The notes beneath the pieces are model-generated. The model was not told where the DNA came from. It worked only from the letters and a program-made list of their open reading frames with translations, and did not search any database. The position numbers and the translations under genes were made by a program. Of a stretch of DNA of 64,000 nt, positions 26,658 to 36,533 are shown one piece after another (position 1 is the first letter of the stretch; the number at the start of each line of letters is the position of its first letter). Source of the stretch: Aquipseudomonas alcaligenes. GTDB lineage: Bacteria; Pseudomonadota; Gammaproteobacteria; Pseudomonadales; Pseudomonadaceae. The stretch covers positions 186,001 to 250,000 of the forward strand of contig NZ_FTNW01000007.1 in NCBI RefSeq assembly GCF_900156545.1, given 5' to 3'.

Positions 26658-28439
26658 ATGAGCGAGAACACCACTCCCGTCGAGCCCGTCGCCACGCCCA
26701 GCCCGCGCCGCTGGCGCCCGCTGCTGCTGGGCCTGGCCGTGGCCCTGCCGGTGACGGCCGCCGGCCTGTTCGCCTGGCTCGAGTACGAGCCGCAGGGCGA
26801 GCGCCAGCTGGTCGAGGCCAACTACCTGGGGCTCGACCTGGCGCGCCCGGATGTGCTCATTGAAAGCGCTTCGCTGAGCCGCCTGCCCAAGGACGTGCTC
26901 AAGGTGCCGCTGCTGCGCGACACCCTGACCGAGGACCTGGTGTTCTACTACGAGAACAACGCCGACCGCCTCGGCCTGACCGGCAGCCTGCGCCGCATCA
27001 TCTACGAGCATGACCTGCAGCTGCGCGACAACCTGCTCGACGAACTGCTCGACCAGCCGGCCGAAGTGGCCCTGTGGCGCGACGCCGGTGGCCGTCTGCG
27101 GCATTTCGTGGTGCTGATCCGGCGCGGTGGCCTGGCCAAGGTGCTGGAGCCGCTGGCCAAGGTGGCGCTGGACGATACCCAGCTGAGCCAGGCCGGCGAG
27201 TTCATGGTCGATGGCGCCGCGGTGCCTTTCTATCGCCTGCGCTACAACGGCGACCGCTCCATCCTGTTCGCCTCGCATGGCGACCAGCTGCTGCTGATGT
27301 CCAGTACCGACATGCTGTTCGGTCCGGCACCGCAACCGGAGGTCGATGAAGACGCCCCGGTGGCCGTGGATGAAAACAACCAACCGATTCCGATCGAGCC
27401 GCCACCGCCGGGCCTGGCCAAGGTCTCCGCGGAGGCCGCCGAAGCCCTGCTGGCCGGCCAGCATCCGTTCCCCGAGCGCTTCGGCTTGGGGGAGCGCGGC
27501 GCCCTGCAGCAGCGCGTGACCCTCGGCGCGGACTTCCTCGCCCTGGGCTACCGGCGCTTCCTGCCGGCCTTCGCCGGCCTGCGTTTCGAGCTTAACGACC
27601 AGGGCTGGGGCAGTTTCCTGGCCTTGGACGAGGTGGAAGGGCAGGGCGCCTTCGACTTCGCTCCGGTGTGGCGCGCCATGCCCATGGGCGCCAGCGCCTG
27701 CGTGGCGCTGCCGGTGGCACCGGGCCTGCCCGAGCGCCTGCTGACCAAGGTCGGCGCCGAGCCCAAGGCCGCTGCCGAGCTGGCCGCCCAGCTCAGTGGC
27801 AGTGCCGGCCTGTGCTGGTATCCGGACTCGCGTCTGCACTCGCCGCTGCTGGTCGGCACCCTCAAGGACACGCCCGGCGCGCAGACCGATGCCGAGCTGG
27901 GTGCGCTGTTCGACCGCCTGATCGGCGCCTGGGAACCCTACGCCGAGGGCGGCAGCTTCCCGGTCGAGGAGACTGCCCAGGGCGAGCTGCACAAGTGGCA
28001 GCGCCAGGTGGGTTCCAATTTCGGCCAGTACCCGGCAGACCTGGCCGAGCAGCCGGACGCCCTGGCCTCGCGCGCCTTCTTCCGCGTTGGCCTGGCGCGC
28101 CACGGCTCGACCCTGCTGTTCTCGCTGGACGACCGTCTGCTCGACAAGGCCGCCCAGACCCTCGACAAGCGTTTCCCGCCGCTGGCCGAAGTGCTGCCGG
28201 AGAACGCCCTGGTGCCAGCCTACCTGGCCCCGGACAGCCTGGCCGCATTGCTCGAGCGCGAGACCCTGGACAGCCTGCCGGAAGATATCGAGCCGGTGTT
28301 CCGCAACGCCGCCCAGGCTAACCTGCTGCCCAAGCTGCGTTCGCTGTCCGGTCACGGCAAGTACGCGCTGAGCCTGCCGGCCGACGCGGCCGCTGACGAA
28401 GCCTGGCAATGGCTGCCGTTAGAATGGCGCGCACTTTGA
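26658..28439 (+). CDS. magB: MagB: DUF2138 (YfaA-like) membrane-anchored protein
   Basis: 593 residues. A positively charged start (PSPRRWRP) followed by one hydrophobic segment (residues about 19-40, [20 protein letters not shown]) gives a signal anchor; the large remainder is periplasmic. The early [31 protein letters not shown] segment is typical of the DUF2138 family, known from E. coli YfaA. No catalytic motif is evident. It follows magA by 23 bases and its 3' end overlaps magC by 16 bases. I infer an inner-membrane scaffold for the Mag complex. Confidence 0.83.
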   Translation: MSENTTPVEPVATPSPRRWRPLLLGLAVALPVTAAGLFAWLEYEPQGERQLVEANYLGLDLARPDVLIESASLSRLPKDVLKVPLLRDTLTEDLVFYYENNADRLGLTGSLRRIIYEHDLQLRDNLLDELLDQPAEVALWRDAGGRLRHFVVLIRRGGLAKVLEPLAKVALDDTQLSQAGEFMVDGAAVPFYRLRYNGDRSILFASHGDQLLLMSSTDMLFGPAPQPEVDEDAPVAVDENNQPIPIEPPPPGLAKVSAEAAEALLAGQHPFPERFGLGERGALQQRVTLGADFLALGYRRFLPAFAGLRFELNDQGWGSFLALDEVEGQGAFDFAPVWRAMPMGASACVALPVAPGLPERLLTKVGAEPKAAAELAAQLSGSAGLCWYPDSRLHSPLLVGTLKDTPGAQTDAELGALFDRLIGAWEPYAEGGSFPVEETAQGELHKWQRQVGSNFGQYPADLAEQPDALASRAFFRVGLARHGSTLLFSLDDRLLDKAAQTLDKRFPPLAEVLPENALVPAYLAPDSLAALLERETLDSLPEDIEPVFRNAAQANLLPKLRSLSGHGKYALSLPADAAADEAWQWLPLEWRAL

Positions 28440-29065
28440 AACACCTGCTGCTCGGTGCCCTGCTGCTCGCCCTTGGCGCGCCGGCATGGGCCAATGCGCC
28501 CGCGCTGGACATGCAGCAGTCCCAGGTGTTCCGCGCCTGGTTCGTGCGCATCGCCCAGGAGCAGCTGCGCCAGGGCCCCAGCCCGCGCTGGCACCAGCAG
28601 GATTGCGCCGGCCTGGTGCGCTTCGCCGCCAACGAGGCACTCAAGGTTCACGACGCCAAGTGGCTGCACGCCAACGGCCTGAGCAACCGCTACCTGCCGC
28701 CGGAGCTGGAGCTGAGCGAGGCCCAGCGCGGTCTGGCGCAGCAGTGGCAGCAGGGCGGCGGCCAGCTCGGCCCCTACGTCAACGCGATCAAGCTGATCCA
28801 GTTCAACAGCACCCTCGTGGGCCGCGACCTCAACCAGGCGCGCCCCGGCGACCTGATCTTCTTCGATCAGGGCGACGACCAGCACCTGATGATCTGGATG
28901 GGCCGCAACATCGTCTACCACACCGGCACCACCACCCCGACCGACAACGGCATGCGCTCCGTGAGCCTGCAGCAACTGATGACATGGAAGGACACCCGAT
29001 GGATTCCCGACGCATCCAACCCCAACTTCATTGGCGTCTACCGGCTGCACTTTCTCAGCCGATGA
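28424..29065 (+). CDS. magC: MagC: DUF1175 (YfaT-like) protein with NlpC/P60-like active site
   Basis: 213 residues. Signal peptide [18 protein letters not shown] cut near PAWA. The core matches the NlpC/P60 papain-like pattern: catalytic Cys61 in [15 protein letters not shown] at the start of a helix, then [21 protein letters not shown], where His154 fits the catalytic His on the following strand, with VYHTG after it. This suggests a cell-wall endopeptidase or amidase fold. I chose the ATG at 28424, inside the magB 3' end, because it starts the signal peptide directly; the 28409 start is also possible. Its stop overlaps the magD ATG (ATGA). Activity is inferred from motifs only. Confidence 0.82.
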   Translation: MARTLKHLLLGALLLALGAPAWANAPALDMQQSQVFRAWFVRIAQEQLRQGPSPRWHQQDCAGLVRFAANEALKVHDAKWLHANGLSNRYLPPELELSEAQRGLAQQWQQGGGQLGPYVNAIKLIQFNSTLVGRDLNQARPGDLIFFDQGDDQHLMIWMGRNIVYHTGTTTPTDNGMRSVSLQQLMTWKDTRWIPDASNPNFIGVYRLHFLSR

Positions 29066-32000
29066 GCGCGCCCATGAACCTGCTGCGTCTCGCCGCCACG
29101 GCCCTGCTGGCCGCCGTGCTGCCGCTGGCCGCCCAGGCCGACGACAGCGTCGAGCCCAGCGGCTACTCGCCGGTGGCGGGGCAGTCGTTCTTCCTGCTGG
29201 CCGACAGCAGCTTCGCCAGCGACGAGGTGGCCAAGGTGCGCCTGGAGGCGCCGGGCCGCGACTACCGTCGTTACATGATGGAGCCCTACGGCGGCGTGGA
29301 CGTGCGTGTGTACCGCATCGAGCAGCCGCTGGAGTTCCTCAAGCGGCAGAAGAACCTGCACCGGGTGGTGGCCGAAGGGCAGTACAAGGGCGAGGGCCTG
29401 TCCAACACCCTGGCCTACCTGTGGGACAACTGGTACCGCAAGTCGCGTCGGGTGATGCAGCGGGCCTTCTCCTACGAGTCGCGGGTGCAGGTGACCGAGG
29501 AAGCGCCGGAGCTGAAGATGGGCGACGCGATCAAGGCGCCGACGCCCTTCGAGGCGCAGCCGCAGTATGCGCCGATGAAGGGCGTGCCGCTGGTGACGCA
29601 GTTCCGCTACCCGTTGTGGGACGCCAAGGCCATCCAGCCGCCCAAGGGCGTCGAGCTGGCCGGCTCGTCCAGCTCCTTCGTCACCGTCAACCCGGGCAAC
29701 GTCTATATCCCGCTGGGCAAGCTCAAGCCGGGTCTCTACCTGGTCGAGGCGCTGGTCGGCAAGTACCGCGCGACCACCGTGCTGTTCGTCTCCAACACCG
29801 TGGCGGTGAGCAAGATCGCCGGCCAGGAGTTGCTGGTGTGGACCGCGCGCAAGCATGAAGGCAGTGCCGTCGCTGGCGCCAAGGTGCTGTGGACCGATGG
29901 CCTGGGCGTGATGCGCAGCGGCAGTACCGACAGCCAGGGCCTGCTGCGCCTGCAGCACGCCAGCCCGGAACGCTCCTACCTGCTCGGTGAAGACGCCGAG
30001 GGCGGCGTGTTCGTCTCGGAAAACTTCTACTACGACAGCGAGATCTACGACACCAAGCTCTACGCCTTCACCGACCGCCCGCTGTACCGTCCGGGCGACT
30101 GGGTCGAGGTGAAGATCGTCGGCCGCGAGTTCACCAGCGCGCGCGACTCCAAGGCCGCCGCGGCCGCGCCGATCAAGCTGGCGGTGCTCGACGCCAACGG
30201 CACCACCCTGCAGACGCTGGACCTCAACCTGGATGCCAAGGCGGGCACCCAGGGCCGCTTCCAGCTGCCGGTCAATGCCGTGGCCGGTGGGTACGAGCTG
30301 CGCTTCCTGTACCGCGACCAGCTGTACAGCAGCGCCTTCCGCGTCGCCGACTACATCAAACCGCACTTCGAGATCGCCCTCGACCTGGCCAAGCCGGACT
30401 TCCGCACCGGTGAGCCGGTCAACGGCAACCTGGTGCTGCTCTACCCGGACGGCAAGCCGGTGCGCAATGCGCGTGTGCAGCTGAGCCTGCGTGCCCAGCA
30501 GCTGTCGATGATCGACAACGAACTGCAGTATCTCGGCCAGTTCCCGGTAGAGCTCAGCAGCAGCGAGCTGGTCACCGACGACAAGGGGCGCGTGGCCTTC
30601 GAGCTGCCAGCCGCCGACAAACCGAGTCGTTATCTGCTGACCCTGTTCGCCAGCGACGGTGCGGCCTACCGGGTCAAGACTAGCAAGGAGATCCTCATCG
30701 AGCGCGGCGCTGCCCGCTACCGCCTGGAGGCGCCGCAGCGCTTCAGTGCGGCCGGCGAAGCCGTGCAGTTCAGCTTCCGCAGCGAGCAGCCGACCGAACT
30801 CAAGCCGGCCAGCTACGAGTGGGTGCGTCTTGAGGATCAGAGCAAACACAGCGCCAGCCTGGGTGAGGACGACCAGGGTTTCAGCCTGAGCTTCGAGCAC
30901 CCCGGCACCTACAACATTACCCTCAAGGACGATCACGGCCTGATCCTCGGCGCCACTGGCCACTCGGTCAGCGGTAGTGGGCTCAAGGCGGTGGCCGGCA
31001 CCGTCGAGGTGGTGTTCGACCGCGACCAGTACCAGCCGGGCGACGAGGCCCTGGCGCTGATCACCTTCCCCGAGCCGGTGGGCGACGCGCTGCTGACCCT
31101 GGAGCGCGACAAGGTCGAGGCCACCGCGCTGCTGTCCAGCGGTGGCGACTGGCTCAAGCTGGAGAAGCTCAACGATACCCAGTACCGCGCGCGCATCCCG
31201 GTGGACGACCACTTCGCGCCCAACCTGACCTTCTCGGTGCTCTACACCAAGGGCGGCGACTACAGCTTCCAGAACGCCGGGATCAAGGTGGCCAAGGCGC
31301 AGATCGAGATTGCCGTGAGCACCGACAAGGAGCTGTACCAGCCGGGCGAGACGGTTACCGTCGACCTGGCCACTCAGTTCAAGGGCCAGCCAGCCGCCAG
31401 CCGCCTGACGGTGAGCGTGGTGGACGAGATGATCTACGCCCTGCAGCCGGAGATCGCCCCGGGCATCGACCAGTTCTTCTATCACCCGCGACGCAACAAC
31501 GTGCGCACCAGCGCCAGCCTGTCGTTCATCAGCTACGACGTGGCCCTGCCGGGCGACGCCACCGCACCGGGGCGGGCCAACCGCAGCGAGCGCGGGGTCA
31601 AGGTACTGGAGCGGCCGCGCCGCGAGGAAGTCGATACCGCTGCCTGGCAGCCGGATCTGGTCACCGATGCCGACGGCAAGGCGCGCTTCAGCTTCCGCAT
31701 GCCCGACTCGCTGACCCGTTGGCGCATCACCGTGCGCGCGGTCAACGACGGCGGCGAAGTCGGGCAGAAGAAGCAGTTCATCCGCTCCGAGAAACCGCTG
31801 TACCTGAAGTGGAGCGGGCCGACCCTGTTCCGCGACGGCGACAAACCGCAGCTGGGCCTGTTCGCCTTCAACCAGGGCGAGGAGGAGACCGAGGCCGAGC
31901 TGGTCACCCGCTTCGCCGGCCAGGAGCAGCGACAGACCGTGGAGCTGGTCCGTGGTGCCAACTACCTGGCCTTGCCGCCGACCGCACTGGCCGCCGGTGA

Positions 32001-33618
32001 GTTGACCGCCGAACTGGTGCAGGACGGCAAGCCGATCGATGCCCTGGCCGTTGGCCTGCGCGTGGCCGGCGAAGGCTGGCAACGCCTGCATGTGCAGAAC
32101 ATGGCGCTCAACCCGGGCAGCAACCCGCTGAGCCTGCCGGCGGACGCTGGCAATATCCGCCTGCGCCTCGGTGACAGCACTCAGGCACTGTTCCGCTCGG
32201 CCCTCGACGACCTGCTGGAATACCCCTACGGCTGCGTCGAGCAGACCGCCAGTCGCCTGCTGCCGCTGAGCCTGGCCTACCCGACGCTGGCCAAGGGCGA
32301 GGCGCGCATCGGCGAACGCCTGCGCCTGATCATGCAGAACAGCCGCCTGCGCCTGGTGCAGATGGCCGGCCCGGAAGCGACCTTCACCTGGTGGGGCGAG
32401 GGCGAGAATCCCGACGCCTTCCTCACCGCCTACGCCTACTACGCCGACTGGCATGCCAGCCGCGCCCTGGCCGTCGAACTGCCGCCGGAGCACTGGCAGC
32501 GCGTGCTGGACATCTACGCCCAGCAGGCGCCGAGCGTGCCGCTGCTGCAGCGTGCGCTGATCCTCGGCTTCGCCCGCGAGATGCAGTTGCCCACCGAGAC
32601 CCTGCTCAAGGGCCTGCTGGAAGACCTGGCCAACGCAGACGAAGGTCAGGACGTGGCGCTGGACGACAGCGGCGAGACCAGCCTGGTGATGGCCTACCCG
32701 GACTCGCGCCTGGGCCTGGATCTGGCCCGCGTACTGGCCGCCGACATGGCTGGCAGCAAGATCGGTCTGCCGCCACGCTTTGCCGTCGGCCTGGCCGCCG
32801 CCCGCGAGCGCGTGGCGGCCAGCACCCAGCCGTTCGCCGAGGCAGTGCGCCTGTCCCGTGGCCCGGTCGATCCGCTGCAGATCAACGCGCTGTTGCAGCG
32901 CCTGACCCCGGCCCAGGCTACTCTGGAGCGCGCCCTGGCGCTGACCTGGCTGCAGCGCCGCCTGGGCGATGCGCCGATCGTCGCCGTGCCGCAGCCGGGT
33001 GCCGGCTGGCAGGCCCGCGAGGGCGCCAGCGGCGAGACGCTGTGGCACTGGCAGGGCAGCCAGCCGCCAAGCGCCCTGGAACTGCCAGCCGAGCTGGGCA
33101 GCCCGCTGGTCGCCGCGCTCAGCTACGACAGCGCCGCCACGCCGCCGAGCGGGCCGCTGGAAGTGAAGGTCAGCCGCCGCCTGCTGCGCCTGGTGCCGGG
33201 CGAGGCGGCGTTCAGCTTCAGCGCCGAGGAAGTGGGAGACGGCCCGATCTCCGGCGACCAGTTGTATCTGGACGAGATCACCCTGGAGAGCGAGGCCGAG
33301 ACGCCGCGCCGCTATGGCCTGCTGGAAGTGCCGCTGCCGCCGGGCGCGGACGTCGAGCGCACCACCTGGGGCCTGCAGGTCAGTGGCCTGGATTCGGAAG
33401 AGGCGGCGCCGCTGGAGAAGGCCCGTCACGAGCCGGGCCAGCTGCTCTACGCGGTGCCGGTGGACAGCCTGCAGGGCAAGCTGGTGCTGCGTCACCTGGT
33501 GCGTTTCTCGCAGAAGGGCGAGTTCCACCTGCCGCCGGCGCGTTACTCGCGCATGTATGACCCGCAGGCTCAGGCCTTCGAGCAGAAGCCGGCACTGGCC
33601 GAGCTGAAGGTCGAGTAA
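29062..33618 (+). CDS. magD: MagD: bacterial alpha-2-macroglobulin
   Basis: 1518 residues, normal for YfaS/MagD. A cleavable signal peptide (after LPLAAQA) without lipobox gives a soluble periplasmic protein. A series of macroglobulin domains leads to a bait-like exposed region around residues 805-860, rich in Arg, Ser and Pro, and then the conserved [18 protein letters not shown] and PDSLTRWRI block. The thioester motif CVEQ is C1058-Q1061 in [13 protein letters not shown], at the start of the helical thioester domain. Alpha-2-macroglobulins trap proteases that cleave the bait; the thioester then links to the attacker. P. aeruginosa MagD is associated with the periplasm and regulated through RetS/Gac/Rsm. 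The start ATG overlaps the magC stop. Confidence 0.93.
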   Translation: MSAPMNLLRLAATALLAAVLPLAAQADDSVEPSGYSPVAGQSFFLLADSSFASDEVAKVRLEAPGRDYRRYMMEPYGGVDVRVYRIEQPLEFLKRQKNLHRVVAEGQYKGEGLSNTLAYLWDNWYRKSRRVMQRAFSYESRVQVTEEAPELKMGDAIKAPTPFEAQPQYAPMKGVPLVTQFRYPLWDAKAIQPPKGVELAGSSSSFVTVNPGNVYIPLGKLKPGLYLVEALVGKYRATTVLFVSNTVAVSKIAGQELLVWTARKHEGSAVAGAKVLWTDGLGVMRSGSTDSQGLLRLQHASPERSYLLGEDAEGGVFVSENFYYDSEIYDTKLYAFTDRPLYRPGDWVEVKIVGREFTSARDSKAAAAAPIKLAVLDANGTTLQTLDLNLDAKAGTQGRFQLPVNAVAGGYELRFLYRDQLYSSAFRVADYIKPHFEIALDLAKPDFRTGEPVNGNLVLLYPDGKPVRNARVQLSLRAQQLSMIDNELQYLGQFPVELSSSELVTDDKGRVAFELPAADKPSRYLLTLFASDGAAYRVKTSKEILIERGAARYRLEAPQRFSAAGEAVQFSFRSEQPTELKPASYEWVRLEDQSKHSASLGEDDQGFSLSFEHPGTYNITLKDDHGLILGATGHSVSGSGLKAVAGTVEVVFDRDQYQPGDEALALITFPEPVGDALLTLERDKVEATALLSSGGDWLKLEKLNDTQYRARIPVDDHFAPNLTFSVLYTKGGDYSFQNAGIKVAKAQIEIAVSTDKELYQPGETVTVDLATQFKGQPAASRLTVSVVDEMIYALQPEIAPGIDQFFYHPRRNNVRTSASLSFISYDVALPGDATAPGRANRSERGVKVLERPRREEVDTAAWQPDLVTDADGKARFSFRMPDSLTRWRITVRAVNDGGEVGQKKQFIRSEKPLYLKWSGPTLFRDGDKPQLGLFAFNQGEEETEAELVTRFAGQEQRQTVELVRGANYLALPPTALAAGELTAELVQDGKPIDALAVGLRVAGEGWQRLHVQNMALNPGSNPLSLPADAGNIRLRLGDSTQALFRSALDDLLEYPYGCVEQTASRLLPLSLAYPTLAKGEARIGERLRLIMQNSRLRLVQMAGPEATFTWWGEGENPDAFLTAYAYYADWHASRALAVELPPEHWQRVLDIYAQQAPSVPLLQRALILGFAREMQLPTETLLKGLLEDLANADEGQDVALDDSGETSLVMAYPDSRLGLDLARVLAADMAGSKIGLPPRFAVGLAAARERVAASTQPFAEAVRLSRGPVDPLQINALLQRLTPAQATLERALALTWLQRRLGDAPIVAVPQPGAGWQAREGASGETLWHWQGSQPPSALELPAELGSPLVAALSYDSAATPPSGPLEVKVSRRLLRLVPGEAAFSFSAEEVGDGPISGDQLYLDEITLESEAETPRRYGLLEVPLPPGADVERTTWGLQVSGLDSEEAAPLEKARHEPGQLLYAVPVDSLQGKLVLRHLVRFSQKGEFHLPPARYSRMYDPQAQAFEQKPALAELKVE

Positions 33619-33620
33619 GG

Positions 33621-35270
33621 ATGCGCGCGCTCGCCTGGCTGGCGCTGCTGCCGCCGCTACTGGTCTCCGCCGGGCCGGCGCCGCTGCAGCTGGCCTGGCA
33701 CACGCCGCAGGGCGCCGAGCTGCTGCGCCTGGATGGGCAGCAGCTGTTGTCCCGCGAGCCGTTGCCGGCGAACCTCGAGGCGCCGCTGGGCAGCCTGTGG
33801 AAGCTGTTCGTCTACGCCTACCAGGTCGACCGCGGCCTGCCTGATCAGGTCTATGCCTGCACCGGCCAGGATCGCGAGGAGGTGTACTGCTGCAAGGCCG
33901 GCGAGCGCATCGACCGTGACCAGGCGCTGGTGCGCTCCTGCGGCCTGTACTTCGCGCCGCAGCGTCTCGGCTTGCCGGCTGATGAGTGGCGCGACTACTG
34001 GCAGGCACGCCGCGCGCCGGATTGGTTGCTCGATCTCGACGGCCTACAGCCACAGCGCCGGGTGGCGATCGGCGAGCTGCTCGACAGCCTGACCACGCTG
34101 CCGGCCCAGGCCGAGGCGCGCCGCGTGCTGCTCGACGTGCCGGTGAGCGCTGCCGACGGCGCGCTGCTCGGGCCGCTCGGCAGCCGCCTGCGGGTGAAGA
34201 CCTGGAGCTGGCTGGCCGATGGCGATACCCAGGCACGCCAGGGCGGTTTCGCTGGCTGGCTGGTCGACGGCACGCCGCTCTGGGCTGGCGGCTCCGGCAC
34301 CAGTCAGGGTGTGCTCAAGCGCCATGCCGAAGCACTCGGCAAGGTGCTGCCGGCACCCTGGCCGGCGGAGCCGGGTGGCTGCGTCGAGGTGGCGCTGTTC
34401 GATCGCTATCCGCTGCGCGGCCTCAGTCGCGCGGATGGCGGAGCGGTGAGCCAGTCCGGCGCGCTGCGCGGCCATTACCGGGTGGCGTTCGCCAACGGCA
34501 ACACGCTGGAGATCGAGAGCCAGGGCGAGCTGTTCCTGCTGGCTGGCGAGCAGCCTCGGCTGGTGGCCCGCCTGAGCCGCGAGGAATACGTGGCGCGGGT
34601 ACTGGATCGCGAGGCAACGGCGCAGCCGGCCGAGGCGGCCAAGGCCCTTGCTGTGAGCATCCGCAGTTACCTGCTACAGAACGGCGAGCGCCGTAGCGAG
34701 TGCCTGGCGATCCGCGACAGCAGCGCTCAGCAGCGTGTGGCGCCGCGCCCGGCCAGCGCCGCCGCGCGCGAGATAGCCGCCTGGACCGCCGACCTGGTGC
34801 TGGCCGGCAGCCCTGTCACCTATCACGCCGACCAGCCCGGCGTGGATCGCCTGGCCTGGAGCCAGGCTGTCGAGCAAGCGCAGGCCGGCCTGCGCTACGA
34901 CGCCATTCTCGCTCGCGCCTTTCCGCGTGCGAGCCTGAGCCGTTGGGACCGGCCGGTGGCCGCCTGCCAGCCGCTACCCGTCGCCGAGGACTGGCTGCAC
35001 AAGCAGCGCCGCAGCTGGCGTGAGCTGCTGGATCGCGAGCCGGGCTATGCCGAGACCGCCGAATTCGCCGTGTGTCGCCTGTACAGCGGCAACCCGCATG
35101 TCGACCGCGAGCGCCGGCGCATCTACGTGCGTGGCCTGCAGTCGTTGCAGGACCGCCTCGACCTGGCTCACGAATACCTGCACCTGGCCTTCGATGCCCA
35201 TCCGAATGGCCAGGATGAAACTTATATCGAGGGCCTCGCCCGCCATCTGCTGCTGGAAGCTCAGCCATGA
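33621..35270 (+). CDS. magE: MagE: DUF2300 (YfaQ-like) protein with PBP-like, SpoIID-like and HExxH segments
   Basis: 549 residues with a short signal peptide (MRALAWLALLPPLLVSAG). Three segments can be read. (1) Residues about 25-240 resemble a penicillin-binding transpeptidase: S58-L-W-K61 in LGSLWKLFVYAY as SxxK, RSCGLYF at 105-111 as a SxN-like motif with Gly for Asn, and K193-T-W195 in VKTWSW as KTG-like with Trp for Gly, followed by a GFAGWLVDGTPLWAGG strand pair. (2) Residues about 285-470 resemble SpoIID: LSREEYVARVLDREATAQPAEAAKALAVSIRSY, with E331 at the catalytic Glu position. (3) Residues 517-521 are HEYLH, a zinc-peptidase-like motif. Two bases separate it from magD; it overlaps magF by 4. 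Activity of each segment is unproven. Confidence 0.83.
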   Translation: MRALAWLALLPPLLVSAGPAPLQLAWHTPQGAELLRLDGQQLLSREPLPANLEAPLGSLWKLFVYAYQVDRGLPDQVYACTGQDREEVYCCKAGERIDRDQALVRSCGLYFAPQRLGLPADEWRDYWQARRAPDWLLDLDGLQPQRRVAIGELLDSLTTLPAQAEARRVLLDVPVSAADGALLGPLGSRLRVKTWSWLADGDTQARQGGFAGWLVDGTPLWAGGSGTSQGVLKRHAEALGKVLPAPWPAEPGGCVEVALFDRYPLRGLSRADGGAVSQSGALRGHYRVAFANGNTLEIESQGELFLLAGEQPRLVARLSREEYVARVLDREATAQPAEAAKALAVSIRSYLLQNGERRSECLAIRDSSAQQRVAPRPASAAAREIAAWTADLVLAGSPVTYHADQPGVDRLAWSQAVEQAQAGLRYDAILARAFPRASLSRWDRPVAACQPLPVAEDWLHKQRRSWRELLDREPGYAETAEFAVCRLYSGNPHVDRERRRIYVRGLQSLQDRLDLAHEYLHLAFDAHPNGQDETYIEGLARHLLLEAQP

Positions 35271-36055
35271 ATCATCGTTTCTACTCGGTCGCCTTCCTGG
35301 CCTGCGCCATGCCACTCGGCGCGTTTGCCGACATCACGCTGGACACTCCGCGCGCCGGCTGGCGCACCGGCTCGGACGAGGGCGCGCACTTCATGCAGGC
35401 CGTCAGTTACCCGGCTTCGGCGGTCAACAGCGCGCCGGATCAGGGCGACAGCGCGCGCATCCGCGGGCAGATCAGCGCCACCGACAAGGCGCCCAGTGGT
35501 GCGCCGGCGCGCCTGGTGGTGAATGGCCTGAGCATGCCGCTCAAGGTGCAGGAGGGCGGTGGTTTCGACCGGCCCTTCGTGTTCCCGGCCGGCAGCAACA
35601 ACGTCGAGGTGCGCAGCCCGGATGGCCAGCAGGTACGCCGCGTGCAGTTCTACAACAACGGCAGCGGCGAGACGCCGGCCAAGCTACGCGTGGTGCTGTC
35701 CTGGGACAGCGACAACACCGACCTCGACCTGCACCTGGTGACGCCCGACGGCGGCCATGTCTGGTATGGCGAGCGCGCGCTGGCCAACGGCGCGGCGCTG
35801 GACGTGGACGTGACCGGCGGCTTCGGTCCGGAGATGATCGCCTCGCCGACCCCGCTCAAGGGTGAGTACCTGGTCTACGTCAATTACTACGGCGGCGGGC
35901 AGAGCTCCGAGGGCAACATGGTGCAGGACCTGACCACGGCCCAGGTGACGCTGATCAGCGGCGAGGGCAGCTCTAACGAGAAGCAGGAGTCCTTCCTCAT
36001 CCCCATGCGCGCACCGGGCGAGCTGACCCTGGTAAAGCGTTTCAGTTATCCCTGA
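35267..36055 (+). CDS. magF: MagF: YfaP-like periplasmic protein (DUF2135)
   Basis: 262 residues. Signal peptide MNHRFYSVAFLACAMPLG cut near AFA. The C-terminal DUF2135 domain has LRVVLSWDSDNTDLDLHLVTPDG and GGFGPEMIASPTPLKGEYLVYVNYYG, and the preceding half has VNSAPDQGDSARIRGQI. It is a paralogue of MagA: both share the VQFY strand before the domain and end with a similar (F/L)xxPxR tail then a K(S/R)F motif. Last gene of the operon; the ATG overlaps the magE stop by 4 bases. A dispersed inverted repeat follows 5 bases after the stop. Function unknown. Confidence 0.87.
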   Translation: MNHRFYSVAFLACAMPLGAFADITLDTPRAGWRTGSDEGAHFMQAVSYPASAVNSAPDQGDSARIRGQISATDKAPSGAPARLVVNGLSMPLKVQEGGGFDRPFVFPAGSNNVEVRSPDGQQVRRVQFYNNGSGETPAKLRVVLSWDSDNTDLDLHLVTPDGGHVWYGERALANGAALDVDVTGGFGPEMIASPTPLKGEYLVYVNYYGGGQSSEGNMVQDLTTAQVTLISGEGSSNEKQESFLIPMRAPGELTLVKRFSYP

Positions 36056-36060
36056 ACGAT

Positions 36061-36121
36061 GTAGGGCGGGTGAAACCCGCGTTACCCAGGGTGCATTGCA
36101 CGCGGGTTGCACCCGTCCTAC
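36061..36121. repeat. Inverted repeat GTAGGGCGGGTG...CACCCGTCCTAC after the mag operon
   Basis: GTAGGGCGGGTGAAACCCGCG at the left pairs imperfectly with CGCGGGTTGCACCCGTCCTAC at the right; the centre is TTACCCAGGGTGCATTGCA. It lies between the convergent magF and PcaC-like genes and could terminate or protect both transcripts. Similar dispersed repeats are common in pseudomonads. Confidence 0.7.
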
Positions 36122-36133
36122 GGCTCAGGCGGC

Positions 36134-36517
36134 TCAGGCCTCAGGCGCCTGCCAGGCATCGATCACTTCCTGGGCTGCGCGGAAGGCGTCGATAGCTGCC
36201 GGCACGCCGGCATAGACCGCGCAGTGCAGCAGCGCCTCGCGGATTTCCGCCACCGTGCAGCCGTTATTCAGTGCGCCGCGCACGTGGCCTTTGAGTTCCT
36301 GCGGGCACTTCAGCGCGGTCAGCGCGGCCAGGGTGATCAGGCTGCGGGTCTTGCGTTCCAGCACGCCGCGGGTCCAGACCCCGCCCCAGGCGTGTTCGTT
36401 GACGAAGTCCTGCAGCGGCTGGGTGAATTCGGTCGCGTTGCCCAGGGCGCGGTCGACGAAGGCATCGCCCATCACCTCGCGGCGCACCTGTTCGCCCTGT
36501 TTACGGTTGTCACTCAT
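36134..36517 (-). CDS. Carboxymuconolactone decarboxylase family protein (PcaC-like)
   Basis: 127 residues. The family fold is shown by QVRREVMGDAFVDRAL, FTQPLQDFVNEHAWGGVWTRG, RKTRSLITLAALTALKCPQELKGHVRGALNNG and AEIREALLHCAVYAGVPAAIDAF. The Glu, Cys and His positions of the family are present in part; no CxxC thiol pair (AhpD type) is visible, so it is closer to PcaC, which decarboxylates gamma-carboxymuconolactone in protocatechuate degradation. No other pca gene is nearby, so the actual substrate is uncertain. It lies just downstream of, and co-directional with, the antiporter gene. Confidence 0.87.
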   Translation of the reverse strand: MSDNRKQGEQVRREVMGDAFVDRALGNATEFTQPLQDFVNEHAWGGVWTRGVLERKTRSLITLAALTALKCPQELKGHVRGALNNGCTVAEIREALLHCAVYAGVPAAIDAFRAAQEVIDAWQAPEA

Positions 36518-36533
36518 CGCGGTACCCCGGAGA

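Noticed and set aside
29038-34236. Open frame of 1732 codons on the minus strand across magC, magD and magE
   Set aside because: It is antisense to well-supported proteins. High GC at third positions makes long antisense frames without stops; its translation is Arg/Gly/Gln/His-rich with no domain.
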